The notes beneath the pieces are model-generated. The model ran no database searches and was not told the origin of the DNA. It saw only the letters and a program-made list of their open reading frames with translations. Below are positions 12,956-25,009 of a stretch of DNA of 64,000 bases, piece after piece; within the stretch, counting starts at the first letter, position 1, and each line of letters begins with the position of its first letter. This DNA is from Colius striatus (lineage: Eukaryota; Chordata; Aves; Coliiformes; Coliidae): contig NC_084761.1 of assembly GCF_028858725.1 (NCBI RefSeq), forward strand, positions 92,653,971-92,717,970, given 5' to 3'. The position numbers and the translations under genes are program-made.

Positions 12956-13907
12956 ATCAATTCATCTAGAGAGAGAGTTCCCCATTACTAAATAAGACAC
13001 CAATTTCACTTCAATATGAATGGCCACACCAGGTAAGACCTAAAAGTCTCTCCTCTGTCACTATCCCTTCTCTAACATCCAGAAAGGGGATGGCACTTGA
13101 AAAAAAGGCAAGAACATAAAGTTATTAATCCTAAATAGTCTCTTTGGGCTTCTTGGACCAGAGGTGGGAGTTTTATAGTAGAAACACCACAGGGTGTTTC
13201 TCATCCATGAAGTTTGCTGGTTGCTGTTGACCTGTAAAGTTTTAGCAGTGGAACATCCTGTGGTGAGACATTCCACAGCCTTGTGCATTGTGTGAAGACA
13301 CATGTCTTGCTTTTGACTTATCAACTGCTAGCTTAATTTGAAAGCCTTTTCATCTTGTTTTGGAAGCAAAGAAGAGAACGTTCACTCTCTCCTATGCCTC
13401 TCATGTCTCTTGAGACTCAAGAGGCTTCTTTCTAAACCATTCTTTGACGCCAGCCATTCTATATCTCTAGTAATTCTTGCCCTTTTGTAGACAATTTTCC
13501 CACTCTACTACATTCTTTTTCAGGATGAGAGAAGGGAGAAAATAGGAGTAACTCATACTACCCGTGAGAAGAAAAAACATGGATTTGTTATGTAATAAGG
13601 TTCTCTATTATTCCCTTTCCCAACACTTTTGTCCTATGTTTGTCAGCATTAACCTGATAATTCCCAGAAAACTTTCACTATAACCAAGATCCACTGAATA
13701 ATGATAACCATTTCCAAGTTATTGTGTATTTAAGACTAAGATTGCTTTTCTTTCAACGATACCTAAAAACTGAATATTGACAAGTGAAGTGTGATACAAT
13801 TACATTTATTTTGATACCCATTCTGCCTCTCTTTGTTCTTCTCTCATGCTTCACACTTGGGTTGTATCTGTAATACTTCCATTATATTCATATCATCAAG
13901 GAAACAG

Positions 13908-14198
13908 GATCACAGAATCTTAAGGGTTGGAAGGGACTTTGAAAGTTCATCCAGTCCAACCCCCCTGCCAGAGCAGGAGCACCTAGAGTAGGTCACACAG
14001 GAACTCATCCAGGTGGGTTTTGAATGTCTTCAGAGGAGACTCCACAACCCATCTGGGCAGCCCCTTGCAGTGTTCCCTCACCCTCACAGGGAAGAAATTC
14101 TTCCTTGTATTTCTTTGTAACCTCTTGTGTCACAGCTTATACCCCTTGCCGTATCATTGGTCATCATTGAATCATGATACTCTGTCCTCCGGGTGGTT
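13908..14198 (-). mobile_element. CR1 LINE 3' end, 5'-truncated
   Basis: The plus strand begins GATCACAGAATCTTAAGGGT and continues GGTTGGAAGGGAC, TCATCCAGTCCAACCCCC and GCACCTAGAGTAGGTCACAC, the reverse complement of a CR1 3' end. The 5' end stops after about 290 bases, typical of target-primed reverse transcription that terminated early. It is very like the copy at 18167-18550 and probably the same subfamily. It lies in MAEA intron 1 in the sense of the gene. Confidence 0.9.
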
Positions 14199-14423
14199 CA
14201 AACAACTGAATATCAGCAGTATGGGAAGAGACACCAGCAGAAGCCTAACAGTAATCTCCTTCCATTACAGAAATTGGCTGCTAAATACTGAGGTTTGTTT
14301 CTTATCTTGCCCTGTTACCTATCCACATAAACACATCCTTCTCTCAAAGAGTTCCAGGTAATGGAAATTTCAGCCCCCATCCCCCTATTCAATAACATAA
14401 ATTCATCAGACAAATCTTGCACC

Positions 14424-14443
14424 TTTTTTTTTTCCCCCCCCCC
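14424..14443. repeat. T10C10 homopyrimidine tract
   Basis: Ten T residues run directly into ten C residues. Such a strand-asymmetric tract can form unusual structures and is prone to length change. It lies in MAEA intron 1 and is a run of A and G on the transcribed sense strand. Confidence 0.9.
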
Positions 14444-17400
14444 AACATAAAAATCCAGTATCTTTGCATGGCACGACTTTCCTTTTAAAGAAGTTAACTG
14501 AGGTACATGATTCCATATTTAATTACTCAGGATAGTACTTCTGCATCAATAAATCACTACTTGGAAGGGGAAAATCAATTACATGTATTAAGAACATCAC
14601 TAAGACTTAAGTAGAAGCACCGAAACAAAGTCTTCTACTTGGTCTTTCTTTCAGTAGTATTCAAAAGAAGCCCCACACTACTTGAGCATTTACTGGAGAA
14701 TTTCTAGAGACTTAAGGGGAAGACTGGACATGGGAGAAAGGTATTTTCTCTAAGCCAAATAAGCTTATAAAATGTGTTCCATCCTACATTTCTACTCCTT
14801 TAGCCATATAGGATGTTAGGCCAAAGGGTAATGGCTACTGCAGTAAACTTCAAATACCAGCTTGATGCTGCCCACAAGTTTTCCCAACTGGTGCACTGTA
14901 ATACTGAAAGACTGAATTGCAGATGTTTCTTTCATAACTAAACTTTGTGACAAATGTAAGCCTTTATCCTCCCATAAGTCTTTAGCCTTACACTAGACCT
15001 TTAGCACACCAGTTCTCAAACCGATCTGGTTAAATCCTACAACACAGGCTAGATTACACCTTCACTTACACAGATTCAAGACTAAGAAACTCCAAATGAA
15101 AATGGAAATGAAAAGCCAAATAATCTCTCTTAGACCACAACATCAACAAAAAAGTTTCTACCCCACAGTGACTGCATATAGGAAACTAGCTCAGATGTAC
15201 CAGAAAAACAGAAAGTAAACATCAGTTTGGATAGCTATTTTGTGGTTGTTGGAAATTATAGAGTAAGAGTGATAGTTCAAATAACATAATAAGGAAGAAT
15301 TACTTGGTGGTGAAAGTTAGACCATTAAGTAATCTTCAGCCTCCTTTTAACAGGAATTTTCAAAGGTTTATTTTCTAAAAACTGTTTTTTACCAAAACCA
15401 GTATAGATGATCAAAAAAAAAGCATATTTGCAATTCTGAAAATGGACATCTGATTTACTCCCATATTCAGGAGGAAGAAGTTAATCAGATCTTGACAGCA
15501 GTAGTAACTCCCATGCAGGGTAGTTTTAACTGTATATTCTGATGTTACTGGTGTCTGTGTTCTTTACTGTTCCAGTCTCCCAGCTGAAAGCAACTCCTTA
15601 CCACATAAGATGTAGATTTTTTTGAAACCCAAATACCTATGCTGTGTATCTTCTCAAATTAACTTAATCATGGACAACAGTGAATTTGAAATGGATTTTT
15701 AAAAACCTTTTCAGGTACACAAAGGCAGATAACTAGTTGGAAGAAAAATAAAGTTTCAAGAAAAAAAAAAATAAAAGAATCCTACCAGATTAGGTGGGGG
15801 GAACCATTACAGAACTACGCTCTCCTTTCAAGGGTCAGAAAAATGATGTGCTTCCTCTCCTCAATCGTGTTAGCTTATAACACCTGAAAAGCACCAGAAA
15901 TTTTTATGAATCTACATGTCTTCAAGAGAATTCACTTGAAGACTTTGAGGTATAAATAAGCTTTATCAAATGCCATATATTGTGCTCTTACATGAAATTA
16001 AGCCTAGCCAAAGTTAGGTAGGGAAAAGGAAGTAAAAGTACAGTGCTGAAACTGCCTTTCAAAAAAAAAAAAAAAAGAGGCAAAGACAATTTAGCTCTAC
16101 TTGATACAAGAGGAAAGAGGAAGTGTATAGGAATATAGAAGAAAAACTAAGCATCTCCTAAACAGTTTAATAAAGAAACAGTGTCAAGAGAAAAGGTAAA
16201 TCCAGCAAAAAACACCTTTGAGCATTGTTTCCTTGAGACTATATTAGATCTCCGTTTTCATTTTCAACAAACCAGAAAAGTAGAAGACATCTATTATACA
16301 TGATGCCATTTGAAAAATGAGGCAAGGTACAATAAACTACAGCAAATATTTCCTCTGATAACAATTAAGCATTTCCATGCAGAATTACTGAAATTATCTA
16401 TTTTTATACACTTTTTATTTCTTCCTCTGTAACTCTTGGATTATTTCAGAACTTAGTCAGCATCATGATTTGTCACAGAGCTCTTCCAAAATGTGAATTA
16501 CATCACCACTTATTCACAGAACGAATTCTTCTGATGCATAGCTCTTATCAGTCCCTGGAAACAGTAATTTTTTCCCTCATTCTAGCCAAAAATCAAAAAA
16601 AGAAAACAAAGTTAAAAAAAAAGGAGTAGTATATTTCAGGAATGAGAGGCTTAGAGTAATAGTTAGATTTAAGCAAGTAAAAGCATTTACAGAAAGTCTT
16701 GAAAACATACAGATAAAAACAGATAAAATTCCATAAGCCTAAACACAGTTGGAGACCATTTGGATTTTAGAAGAATGGTTCTTTGTAAGAACAGTTGCAA
16801 TGTTGCTCAAGTATAAAGCTTAATAGCTTCCTCTAGTTAAAAACTTGTCAATTTTACCACTCAGGAAGACCAGAGCAGCCACGTCTAGAAGGAAAATATC
16901 ATTACAATATTCCAAGCTCCTACTTCAATACAGGAGAGAATTAGCAGCAAAAATTCTTGGACTATCCATCTGCCACACACATACTTAATCAACAGAAACA
17001 ATTGTGAGCCTTCAAAATATCATCCTTTTGCACAAATTGCTACTAACTTCTGAATATATTACAAACTTTTGATAAAGGCTTCCAAAACCAAAACTCTTTT
17101 ACAGTTATATAAAACTGTCTTCCACCCTTATGTAAGCAAACTGACAGCCATTTTAGAGTTCCATTCAGAGCCATATTAGGGACAGCAGGGACCAGTCACT
17201 TGCAATACACTTGTTCATAGGTGCCATCTTGGACTCGTGCCTCCACAGAAATTTTGTCACTTTTCTTCTTTTAGTAGAAGTATTTGAGTACTAACAAAGA
17301 CCTAAGCACTCCTCTCTGTCTGAAGAGCCAGTTGAGTTGCGAAGCTAAGGCTACACAGCAGGTCTGTGACCTGCACAAGTCCCTTCATTTGTTTTGATCC

Positions 17401-18166
17401 TTCTTTCTTCTCCAAGTATTTGTTCATTTTAATCACAGTATCATCACTTTAAACGAAAGAGGCCACCATTCTCCATGTTTGTAGAGTTCAGACACCGTGA
17501 TACTGGCTGGAGCCTTTAAGCTAGGGTTCCCATTTCCAATCAGATTGCTCCCAAAATAACCTATTCCAGATGAAGTTACAGGATTTCTCCTAAGACAAAT
17601 AGCAGGCATGTTATCAGAACATAAGAATGACCAAAGTTTGACTCAATATATTACCTGGTTTTAGTTCTCACTAGTTTACAATTCAAGGTAATCCACAGAG
17701 AACTCAAAAGAAGCTGAAGTGAACCAAAAGTAGGTTGTGAAACAGTTAGATTACTATCAAAATAAAGATATCTTGACAAAAACTTGTTTTATTTAAATAT
17801 GAATAAAGTATTCTAAGCAACAAAGTTACATCAGTATTCTGCCTTCTGGGTTAGCAAATACTTCTCCACATAGAATACTTTCAGACTGCAAGCTATGGGA
17901 GGCTAAGTCTACCTTGAAGGCAGGTTACAATGAGTGATGTATTTTGCCAGCACAGTCTCATAGCAACTACCCAAATAGTACTTTCTTAAATCTCTGTGTA
18001 CCAAAGGGTACACTTATGCTGATTAGTACAGGAACTACTGAACAGAAAGACCATGGAAAGAGGTTTGGAGAGATGAGAAAACTTGACACTGGGTGGTCCT
18101 TAACATCCCTCAAGAGCTGTACTCCTATCACGCTAAGTTGTGAAGCGTTTTCCTCCCATTACAATA

Positions 18167-18550
18167 TCACAGAATCACAGAATATTAAGGGTTGGAAGGG
18201 ACCCTGAAAGATCATCCAGTCCAACTCCTCTGCCACTCTGCCAGAGCAGGATCGCCTAGAGTAGGTCACACAGTAACTCATCCAGGTAGGTTTTGAATGT
18301 GTCCAGAGAAAGCGACTCCACAACCCATCTGGGCAGCCCGTTAACAGTGTTCCATCACTCCCACAGGGAGGAAGTTTTTCCTTACTTTTCTTTGGATCCT
18401 CTTATGCTCCAGCTTGTACCTGTTGCCCCTTGTCCTAGCATTGGCCATCACTGAGAACAGCCTGGCTCCACCCTCCTGACACCTGCCCTTTATGTATTTG
18501 TAAACATGAATGAGGTCACCCCTCAGTTTCCTCTTCTTCAAGCTAAATAT
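18167..18550 (-). mobile_element. CR1 LINE 3' end with a readable reverse-transcriptase C-terminus
   Basis: The plus strand opens TCACAGAATCACAGAATATT then GGTTGGAAGGGACC, the antisense of a CR1 3' end. On the minus strand 18541-18341 is an open frame of 66 codons containing RGDLIHVYKYIKG and GGARLFSV, the C-terminal part of the CR1 ORF2 protein downstream of the reverse transcriptase core. It is cut at its 5' end and cannot be functional. CTGCCACTCTGCCAGAGCAGG at 18221-18241 shows a small local duplication of CTGCC relative to the copy at 13908. Confidence 0.92.
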
Positions 18551-19609
18551 CTAGCAAATGTTTGAAGCTCATCTTTACTCTTGTTTCTCAGCTCTCAAAA
18601 ATACCCACTCACTAAACCAAGAATCAAGGACTTCACAGACATTCTTGCTTAATGTCAACATCTAAAGGCTCCAACATGTTAACTACCATACAAACACATA
18701 ATTTTTATACCAGAAAACATACACCAACTTAAATCACAAGATCACAGGGCAGTGTCCTGTGAAAACACTACAAGTATGTTGCAACTGTGAATTGCAACAT
18801 CAGATAAGTATTCACTTTGAACATACTAACAGGAGGTCATCGGTAAAATGTTTGAGAGTATTTTTCTTGAACACTTCTACTTACTTTTACTGTGTTTTCT
18901 GCTCCCATTAATCACTTTAATATGTGTTTTAGAGAGTGTGAGCAAGGGTGGAAGACCAATTCCCATAGGAGCCAACTCCTACTTCAGCTGCTTTCCAATG
19001 TCAAACTTACTCTGAAGTCCCACAGTATGAGATTTTTCTTAAAAAAAACAGCAGCAGGCAGAGCCCAGTGCAGAACAGCAGCAGCACAAAGGATGTTACG
19101 CTTGTTTGCTGATGTGCACATGTGATATGTTGAAACAGGAAGCGCTTTATTCAGCAACACACAAATGAACGTACGGTATGGACATTCAATGTATGCTTGG
19201 TGAGTCAGAGCACCTACTTTGAAGAGGGATTTAATGTGAGATATGAGCGTTCACATTGAGTTAGTACAAAGCTGATTGGTACTAAGATTCATGTTTGGCT
19301 TATTGTGTCTTCTACTTGAAAAGCACTTCACAAATCAGGTACTGATCTAGAAGCAGCACGTATTTTTGTTGTACACTGACATACTGACAGTGCATTACAT
19401 GTTTAAAGTTCTGCCCAAAATGCTTTCTCTGAACTACTTTCGCTGCTCTGTGTTCAAAGTTTTCTCAAGAGTACTCATAGCTCATAATGTCAAAGTACAA
19501 AGCCATGTTCAAAAACAACTACTTACATCGAAGCTTACGAACAGAAAAAAAACACTGCAACCAATTAGACAAAAAAATCATCTTTCACCTTTTCTGCTTC
19601 AGTGGGAAA

Positions 19610-20523
19610 AGGAAGTTGACCTGAACTCTTTGTCACCTTCATTAGTGACCTACAGGATGAGTCAGGGTGCCCTTCCAAAGTCTGCAGATGATACAAAACT
19701 GAGAGCAGTTGTTAATATGCCAGATAATTACATTGCCATTCACAGGAATCTCAACAGGCTGGAGAAATGGGCAAACAAGAACCTAACGAAACTCAAAGGG
19801 AAACATGAAGTCCTGTATTTGAGAAGGAGCAGCCACATGCAGCAGTACACGCTAGAGACCAACACCTTGGAAAGCAGCTTTGCAGGACTTGGGGTCCCCG
19901 TGGACAAGTTGCCCATGAGACAGCAACAAGCCCTTGCAGCAAAGGCCAAAAGAACCCTGGGATGTGTTAGGAAAAACGTTGCCAGCAGGACAAGGAAGAT
20001 GACCCTTCCCCTCTACTCAGCACGCATTAGGCTCTAAGTGCTGTATCCAGTTCTGAGCCTGTAGCACAAGAGAGACGTGGACATACCAGAATGAGTAAAG
20101 CAGAAGACCTCAAAGATTACCAACAGATGGGAGCATTACACATATGAAAAGAGACTGAAAGCTGGGACTGTTTAACTTTCAGAAGAAAAGGCTCAAGGGA
20201 AGTCTCATCCACATGCATAAATGCCTGACAGGGAAGCAAAGAAGATGAAGCCAGACTACTCTCAGCAGTGCTCAGTAAAAGGACAAAAGGCAATGGGCAC
20301 ACACTGAAACGTAGAAAATTCCACGGAAACCAAAGTTTATATATACATAATTTTTTAGATCATAACAGTGGTCAAACATTGGAAAAGGTTTGTCAAGAGA
20401 GGCTTAATTCTCCATCTTTGAGAAAACCAAGATCAGAACAACTAGCTCTTGTTGAGGGGAGGCTATTGGACTAGTTCGTCTCCAGAGGCCCTTTCTAACC
20501 TCAGTTACTCTGCTATTCCATAG
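19610..20523 (+). mobile_element. CR1 LINE copy, 0.9 kb, with broken reverse-transcriptase frame
   Basis: The plus strand carries the CR1 ORF2 order: a finger/palm stretch around 19629-19710 (TTCATTAGTGACCTACAGGA and GCAGATGATACAAAACTGAG, the catalytic-type ADDT), then LNRLEKWANKNLTKLKGKHE at 19750-19810, the LGVPVDKL segment near 19890, SRTRKMTLPLYSA at about 19990-20030 and a 3' end near 20475-20520 ending CTCCAGAGGCCCTTTCTAAC. A 223-codon frame (19366-20037) spans part of it, but frame changes occur before 19700 and after 20037. It lies antisense to MAEA in intron 1. Confidence 0.88.
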
Positions 20524-23515
20524 ACTCAGGACAGAAACAACACACACTCTCCATAATCCCACTCTGCTATTTGCATCCCTCTTCAGTACTCAGGTAAACA
20601 TGGGTATTTCCATGAGAAATTAATAAATAACTTATTAAACCTACCACCAGCATTTCCCCTGCCACAGCTGCCAACACAAGAAGCCAAACAGCAGCTCTGA
20701 GAAGGTGCTCAAGTATTTTGGGTTTCTATAGCTTTCCTTTTGATCAGCTGTTTGCTAAAGCCCTTGCAGTCCAGGACATCAAGCTAACACTAAACTGTTT
20801 GCCAAAGACCAACCCAGATAAGAATATTTTCACAAATGATCATTCCTGCTTTCAGGTCTTCTACCTTCCAGTTTCAGGGTCTTACTCTATGTAGTTTGCT
20901 AGTTCAGTTTAATAATTACTCACACTTTCAAAGATATGGATGACTTATCTAGCTTCCTGTCATCACTTGTTTATTAATGTTTCAGCAGAGAACTACAATA
21001 ACAATGTTCACATTCATTCATTTTTAAATTGCCAGCTTTCACATTACATGTGCTCAGATGAAAACAGCATAATTCCCCATCAGCAGGCTTTTTTTAAAAA
21101 AGATTCCACAGCACTTGGAGGAAGAATAGCTGGCAACCTTCTTGTCCTTGAGAAGGAAGAAGGAACTGGAGTGAGGGGGAATATTCAAGTTTTTTTTTTT
21201 TGCACACTTCAATAGCTTCCCTAGATTCAGTCTATTTACTTCCCTTGAGCTGAATTGTTGAAGAACGGCTGAAGCATTTCCACTCCTGAAGCAAACACAA
21301 TTTAGCTATGGAAAAGGGATTTCCCTTTGCAGTTTTAAGCACTCTTTCACATAAAAGGCACTCTGTGGAACACACTGTAAATCTAGAGCTATTACACAAC
21401 TATTATCTAGTGATGTTGGCATGAGGAAGCTAGAGGGAGGAAACAGGAAGGATACAAATGCAAGTCTACAATCTTTTATATTTTACTCACATCAGGGAAA
21501 ATCACCAGTGCTCAGAGCTCCAAGAAAAAAATATTTCAGCTGCTGCATTGGTGGACAAAACTAAAAAAAATTCAAATTACATGCAAATGTTTCACACTAG
21601 AAATAAAAATTCACAGAGGCTCAGTCCCACAGAAACTTGTGAGCACCTCTCTCCAAATGAGCAAAATGGGACTTGACATAAACTTACTTCAGTAGACTTC
21701 AGCCTTAGTGTTCATTTCTCCCTGCTGCTTTTTCACTTCCACCACTAAAATGTTTTGATATGACTCACAGTTAAGAATATTTAAGAGAACACATTCAAAG
21801 GATCTGAGCAGACACTGTTCTGGCAGGTTTTTTAAACAATGAAAAATGCTATTAAAGATTACAGGAACAACTCAGTAGTTGAATGAGTGCTGAGAAGAAT
21901 CAATAAACATCACTTTTGCTAGGAAATAAAGAGTTCCAGTGCAAAGATGTCTCATCCTCTTACTATTTGGCTTCCCAACTTTACAAACAACATTCCATTT
22001 TCTTCTGTATATTTTTATTAAGATTTTTCAGATTAAGATTGCTTGTGGCAATAAAAGAATTAGTCTAAAATATTCCCTACCTTTTAAATGCCTGGCACCT
22101 TGACAATTCAACTCAAGTCATAAGCAGCAAAACAAAACCTCACTGATCCTCACTACCAGTAATATTTCAGGAATGTAACAAGCAAAGCTGTGATAACAAC
22201 TGGAATACAACTGAAATGCAGACTTAAACGATCATCATAACTTTAAATGCCTTCACATTGTTCTGGCTGTAGAAAATACTAGAGTGCTCTTTACAGCTAT
22301 TTTAGAATTTAAGGCTGATGTTGTCAGCTTTAAAGCACTTCACAATGACAGAAATAAGCCTTCACATGCAAAACGGAAATCAACACTTGGTCCTCCTGCG
22401 TAGTGGACCTCAGCAGAATGAGGCTAGGAGAGTGGAGAAGAACATGTACAAGAACATGGCTAGAAAACCTGCAAAACAAACACTGCAAAGAGCCCACAGT
22501 ATTCAGTGGGTGAAAGCACAGCATGATCTCAGCACAGCAAAGTTTACTTTACATAAACATCTTCTATAGATGAAAAAAATGGTGATACACCGACAGGAGA
22601 GATGTTTAAATGAGCATTTTGCAATAGAGATCCTTCTACCTCCCTTCCACAGTTATTGCTGTTAATGTGGTAGACCTACAGTAAACACAAGACTTCAAAC
22701 AAAGGTTTCCATTGATAGAGCCAGTACCTTAACAGACGCTCCACGCTTTAATCAAACCATAAGTATTTGGCTTCTTCACCTCTACAGGTCTCCAGTCTTT
22801 TCCAGTACGTTTATCCCTTTTCATATTTTAAGCTCATCTCCATCTTTGGGGAACCAAGAAGCCAGGGAACCATATTCTACCACCACCATTCCCTCCCCTT
22901 TAACACGTCTCCTAACAACGCCACGTCGATTCAGCTGATCATCTGGGATGAGCACTGAAAGCAACCCTCGGTCCTCTCGAGCCATCCTTCACACGCCCCT
23001 GAACCCTCTCCCCCAGCCTGGCTCGGTCCGAGCCCTCTCCCCCCACCACATCCCCCTGTGACCACAGCTTCGCCTTGCCACCAGGACCTGGCTCGCCCTC
23101 CTCGGACAGCCGCTCCGTCTCTCAACGACCCTTTCGGTGTTCTCAGCGTGGCACGGGGCCCTCCCCCGTCACCTCGGGGCACAGAGACACCCGGGGAAAG
23201 CTGAATATTCCAGGCACGTCCCTCACCCTCTGCGGAGGGGGAGGGGAAAAGAAGCCGGAGAGGCAATAAACCGAGACGTCAAACGAAGAAAAGGGAGGAC
23301 GGGCGGGTAGCGGCATGGTGGGAATCCCTCCCCACCCGCATCCCGCAACCCCAGGGGCCCCGGCAGCTCCTGAGACGGGGAGAGGGGAGGAAGAGGGGTC
23401 GGGCTGCCCGGCTCGCCAAACCCTTCTCTCCCCCTCAGCGCTGCTTCGGCGGGACGCCGAACGGCTTTACCCCTCTCCGCTGCGCCAGAGGAGGAGGAAG
23501 CGGCTCGGCACCCAC

Positions 23516-23584
23516 CTTGAGAGTGGGATACTCCTGCACCTTCAAAGTCATTGAGAGCTGAGCAGCTGATTCCTGCACCGCCAT
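23516..23584 (-). CDS. MAEA: MAEA coding exon 1 (residues 1-23, start codon)
   Basis: The minus strand opens ATGGCGGTGCAGGAATCAGC and encodes 23 codons beginning [20 protein letters not shown] and ending TLK, the exact N-terminus expected for MAEA. The start codon is at 23584-23582 with a strong context (A at -3, G at +4). The donor is AAG/GTGGGT after 23516, phase 0. MAEA is a core subunit of the multi-protein CTLH ubiquitin ligase (the vertebrate counterpart of yeast GID, where MAEA matches Gid9). It was first described as a surface protein in erythroblast-macrophage contact. An internal Met at residue 12 could serve as a weaker start. Confidence 0.97.
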
Positions 23585-23589
23585 CTTGG
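23579..23589 (-). promoter_or_regulatory. YY1-type motif overlapping the MAEA start codon
   Basis: The minus strand reads CCAAGATGGCGGTGC across the start codon; AAGATGGCGG matches the well-known YY1 site found just downstream of many TATA-less vertebrate start sites. Its place at the ATG suggests a short MAEA 5' leader. The match is visible; its use is inferred. Confidence 0.6.
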
Positions 23590-23700
23590 AATAGGCACCA
23601 ACCTCCTCCCTCCTCCTCCTCCTCCCCCGCCCTCCCCCAGCCCGGACCGGAGGGAGCTACCTACAGCGCGCGCGGCATGACGGGCAATAAAGCCCTTCCT
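23585..23700 (-). promoter_or_regulatory. MAEA: MAEA 5' leader and core promoter, with a GGA-rich purine tract
   Basis: Directly upstream of the MAEA start codon is a homopyrimidine run at 23601-23639 on the plus strand, so the MAEA sense strand is a GGA/GGGGG purine tract. No TATA box is visible upstream on this strand, in keeping with a CpG-island promoter. A CGCGCGCG stretch lies at about 23666-23674. The transcription start cannot be placed exactly. Confidence 0.6.
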
Positions 23701-24223
23701 CCGCCCCATCCCTCATGGAGACGGGGCAAACCAACGGCGCTCCTTCCTGACCACGGCCCGCCCCCGCACCCCCCGCCGCCGCGGCGGCGTGGTACGCTCC
23801 GCGGGACAGTGGTGGCGGAAGAGCAACAGCGGAGCCACACGGGCCAGCCAATCGAAACCACCCTTCCGTACATTCCGTTTGTGCGCGTTGACACCGCCTT
23901 AAAGCTTGAGAAGCTGCGCCTGATTGGGCAGTGGTACGGAAACGGGCGGGGCCGCCTGGATGCGCGGACAAATCAAACGGAATTACGGCATCGAGATAGG
24001 CGGGACTTTGGGGGGTTATGGACATCCAGCCATCCAGTTGGGATAGAGAGGACCTTCCTGTCGCCCAATCAGAATCGGCCTTAGAGCTCAGTAGGAGGAA
24101 CCTAAAAGTAAATTCTGGTGGTGACTTAAACGGCCGTTTAACGCCCCCCCGCAGGGGAGAGGCGGGGAGAAGGGCGGAGCACGAGGAGAGGGCGGGGCGC
24201 GCTTTGACAGGCAGGGCCCGCAG

Positions 24224-24360
24224 CCAATCGCGCTGCGCTGCACTGCTGACGGGCAGAGGGCTGAGCGAATAGCGAGCGCGCAGGGGGAGGATGGGCGGGG
24301 CGGCGGCGGCCTGGCGTGCGGCCGTGTGTATATTGGCCGGGGAGGGGAGGGAGGGCGCCG
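24224..24360 (+). promoter_or_regulatory. Plus-strand promoter-like segment (CCAAT, GC boxes, TATAT)
   Basis: Going downstream on the plus strand there is CAGCCAATCG at 24222-24230, a GGGCGGGGC box at about 24294-24301, and GTGTATATTGG with TATAT at 24329-24333. A start about 30 bases after the TATAT would fall near 24360. The inverted CCAAT at 24332-24336 overlaps the TATAT. The layout fits a promoter driving rightward, away from MAEA. It is a motif-based inference. Confidence 0.55.
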
Positions 24361-24447
24361 CTCCTACTAAGTTCCGTGGGGAGGAGAGAGTGAGTGAGAG
24401 TCAGTCAGGCGGAGGCGGCGGGAAGAGGTTTAAATAGCGGAGACAGC
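24360..24447 (+). ncRNA. Possible non-coding first exon of a rightward transcript (CTBP1 5' exon or divergent lncRNA)
   Basis: The sequence after the proposed start contains no ATG, and a splice donor GACAGC/GTGAGT is at 24447/24448. A non-coding 5' exon of about 90 nt is therefore plausible. In mammals CTBP1 lies head to head with MAEA, so the next gene in this direction is expected to be CTBP1. Its known N-terminal coding exon (either of the two alternative first-exon types) was not recognised here. A divergent lncRNA is an equal alternative. No gene symbol is assigned for that reason. Confidence 0.4.
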
Positions 24448-25009
24448 GTGAGTCCCCTTTCCCTCAGGTCCCTCTCCCCGGTGCTGGGCAGCTCCCGCGC
24501 ACCCAGCCGCCGTTTTCCCCGGGGTAGTCGGGAGCGCCCAGTGCAGCTTCCCTTCCCTATCCCGCTGCAGAGCTGCTCTGCTCTCCTCTCACCTCTAAGT
24601 GCGAGGGCGGCCTCGAGTCGCCTCCGAGCCGCGGAGAGAGGGAGGCCGCGGCGGGTCTCCTCTCCCGGGAGGGCTGGCGCTAAGTTTCCCTGATGAGACG
24701 AGGCGCGGAGCTGGAGCAGCTCCGTTTACAGCCGGGCCAGTCTTGCCTTCCCCGCGGGGCAGGCGGGTGGGAAGGGGGGTTGGCTGCCGTTGCAGCCGTT
24801 GAGAAGCGTGCCCGGCTGGCGGGCAGCCTCTCCCACCGGCCCAGCGCCCTCCTCCCCGCGCCGGGCGTGCGCGGGCGAGCGGCGCAGCCCTGCGGCTCCC
24901 GCACGGCCCGGGGGGCGTCCCCCGCACTGGGGAGAGAGGGAGCTGCGCCGCCCCCCGCCCCGCCCGGTGCTCCCAGTGCCGGCGTGTGACACAACTTCGG
25001 AGCTGGGGC

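Larger units (their letters stand above)
6088..23515 (-). other. MAEA: MAEA intron 1 (17.4 kb)
   Basis: This is the interval between the first coding exon and exon 2. It is AT-rich, without recognised exons. It contains CR1 LINE pieces at about 6520-6725, 11400-12955, 13908-14198, 18167-18550 and 19610-20523, several A or T homopolymers (for example near 8430, 10903 and 16062) and a T10C10 tract at 14424-14443. Its last 550 bases, toward 23515, lie in the CpG island. The remaining open frames are short and carry no recognisable domain. Confidence 0.9.

Noticed and set aside
19366..20037. 223-codon open frame as a host gene
   Set aside because: Its recognisable part (from about 19700) is the CR1 reverse-transcriptase region, and the rest is chance sequence upstream of it.
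23551..24084. Long plus-strand open frame (177 codons) and several others in the CpG island
   Set aside because: High G+C removes stop codons, frames occur on both strands at once, no domain is recognisable, and the segment overlaps the MAEA promoter.
24360..24447. Firm assignment of the plus-strand exon to CTBP1
   Set aside because: Only synteny from memory supports it. The CTBP1 N-terminal coding sequence is not seen in the window, so no symbol was given.
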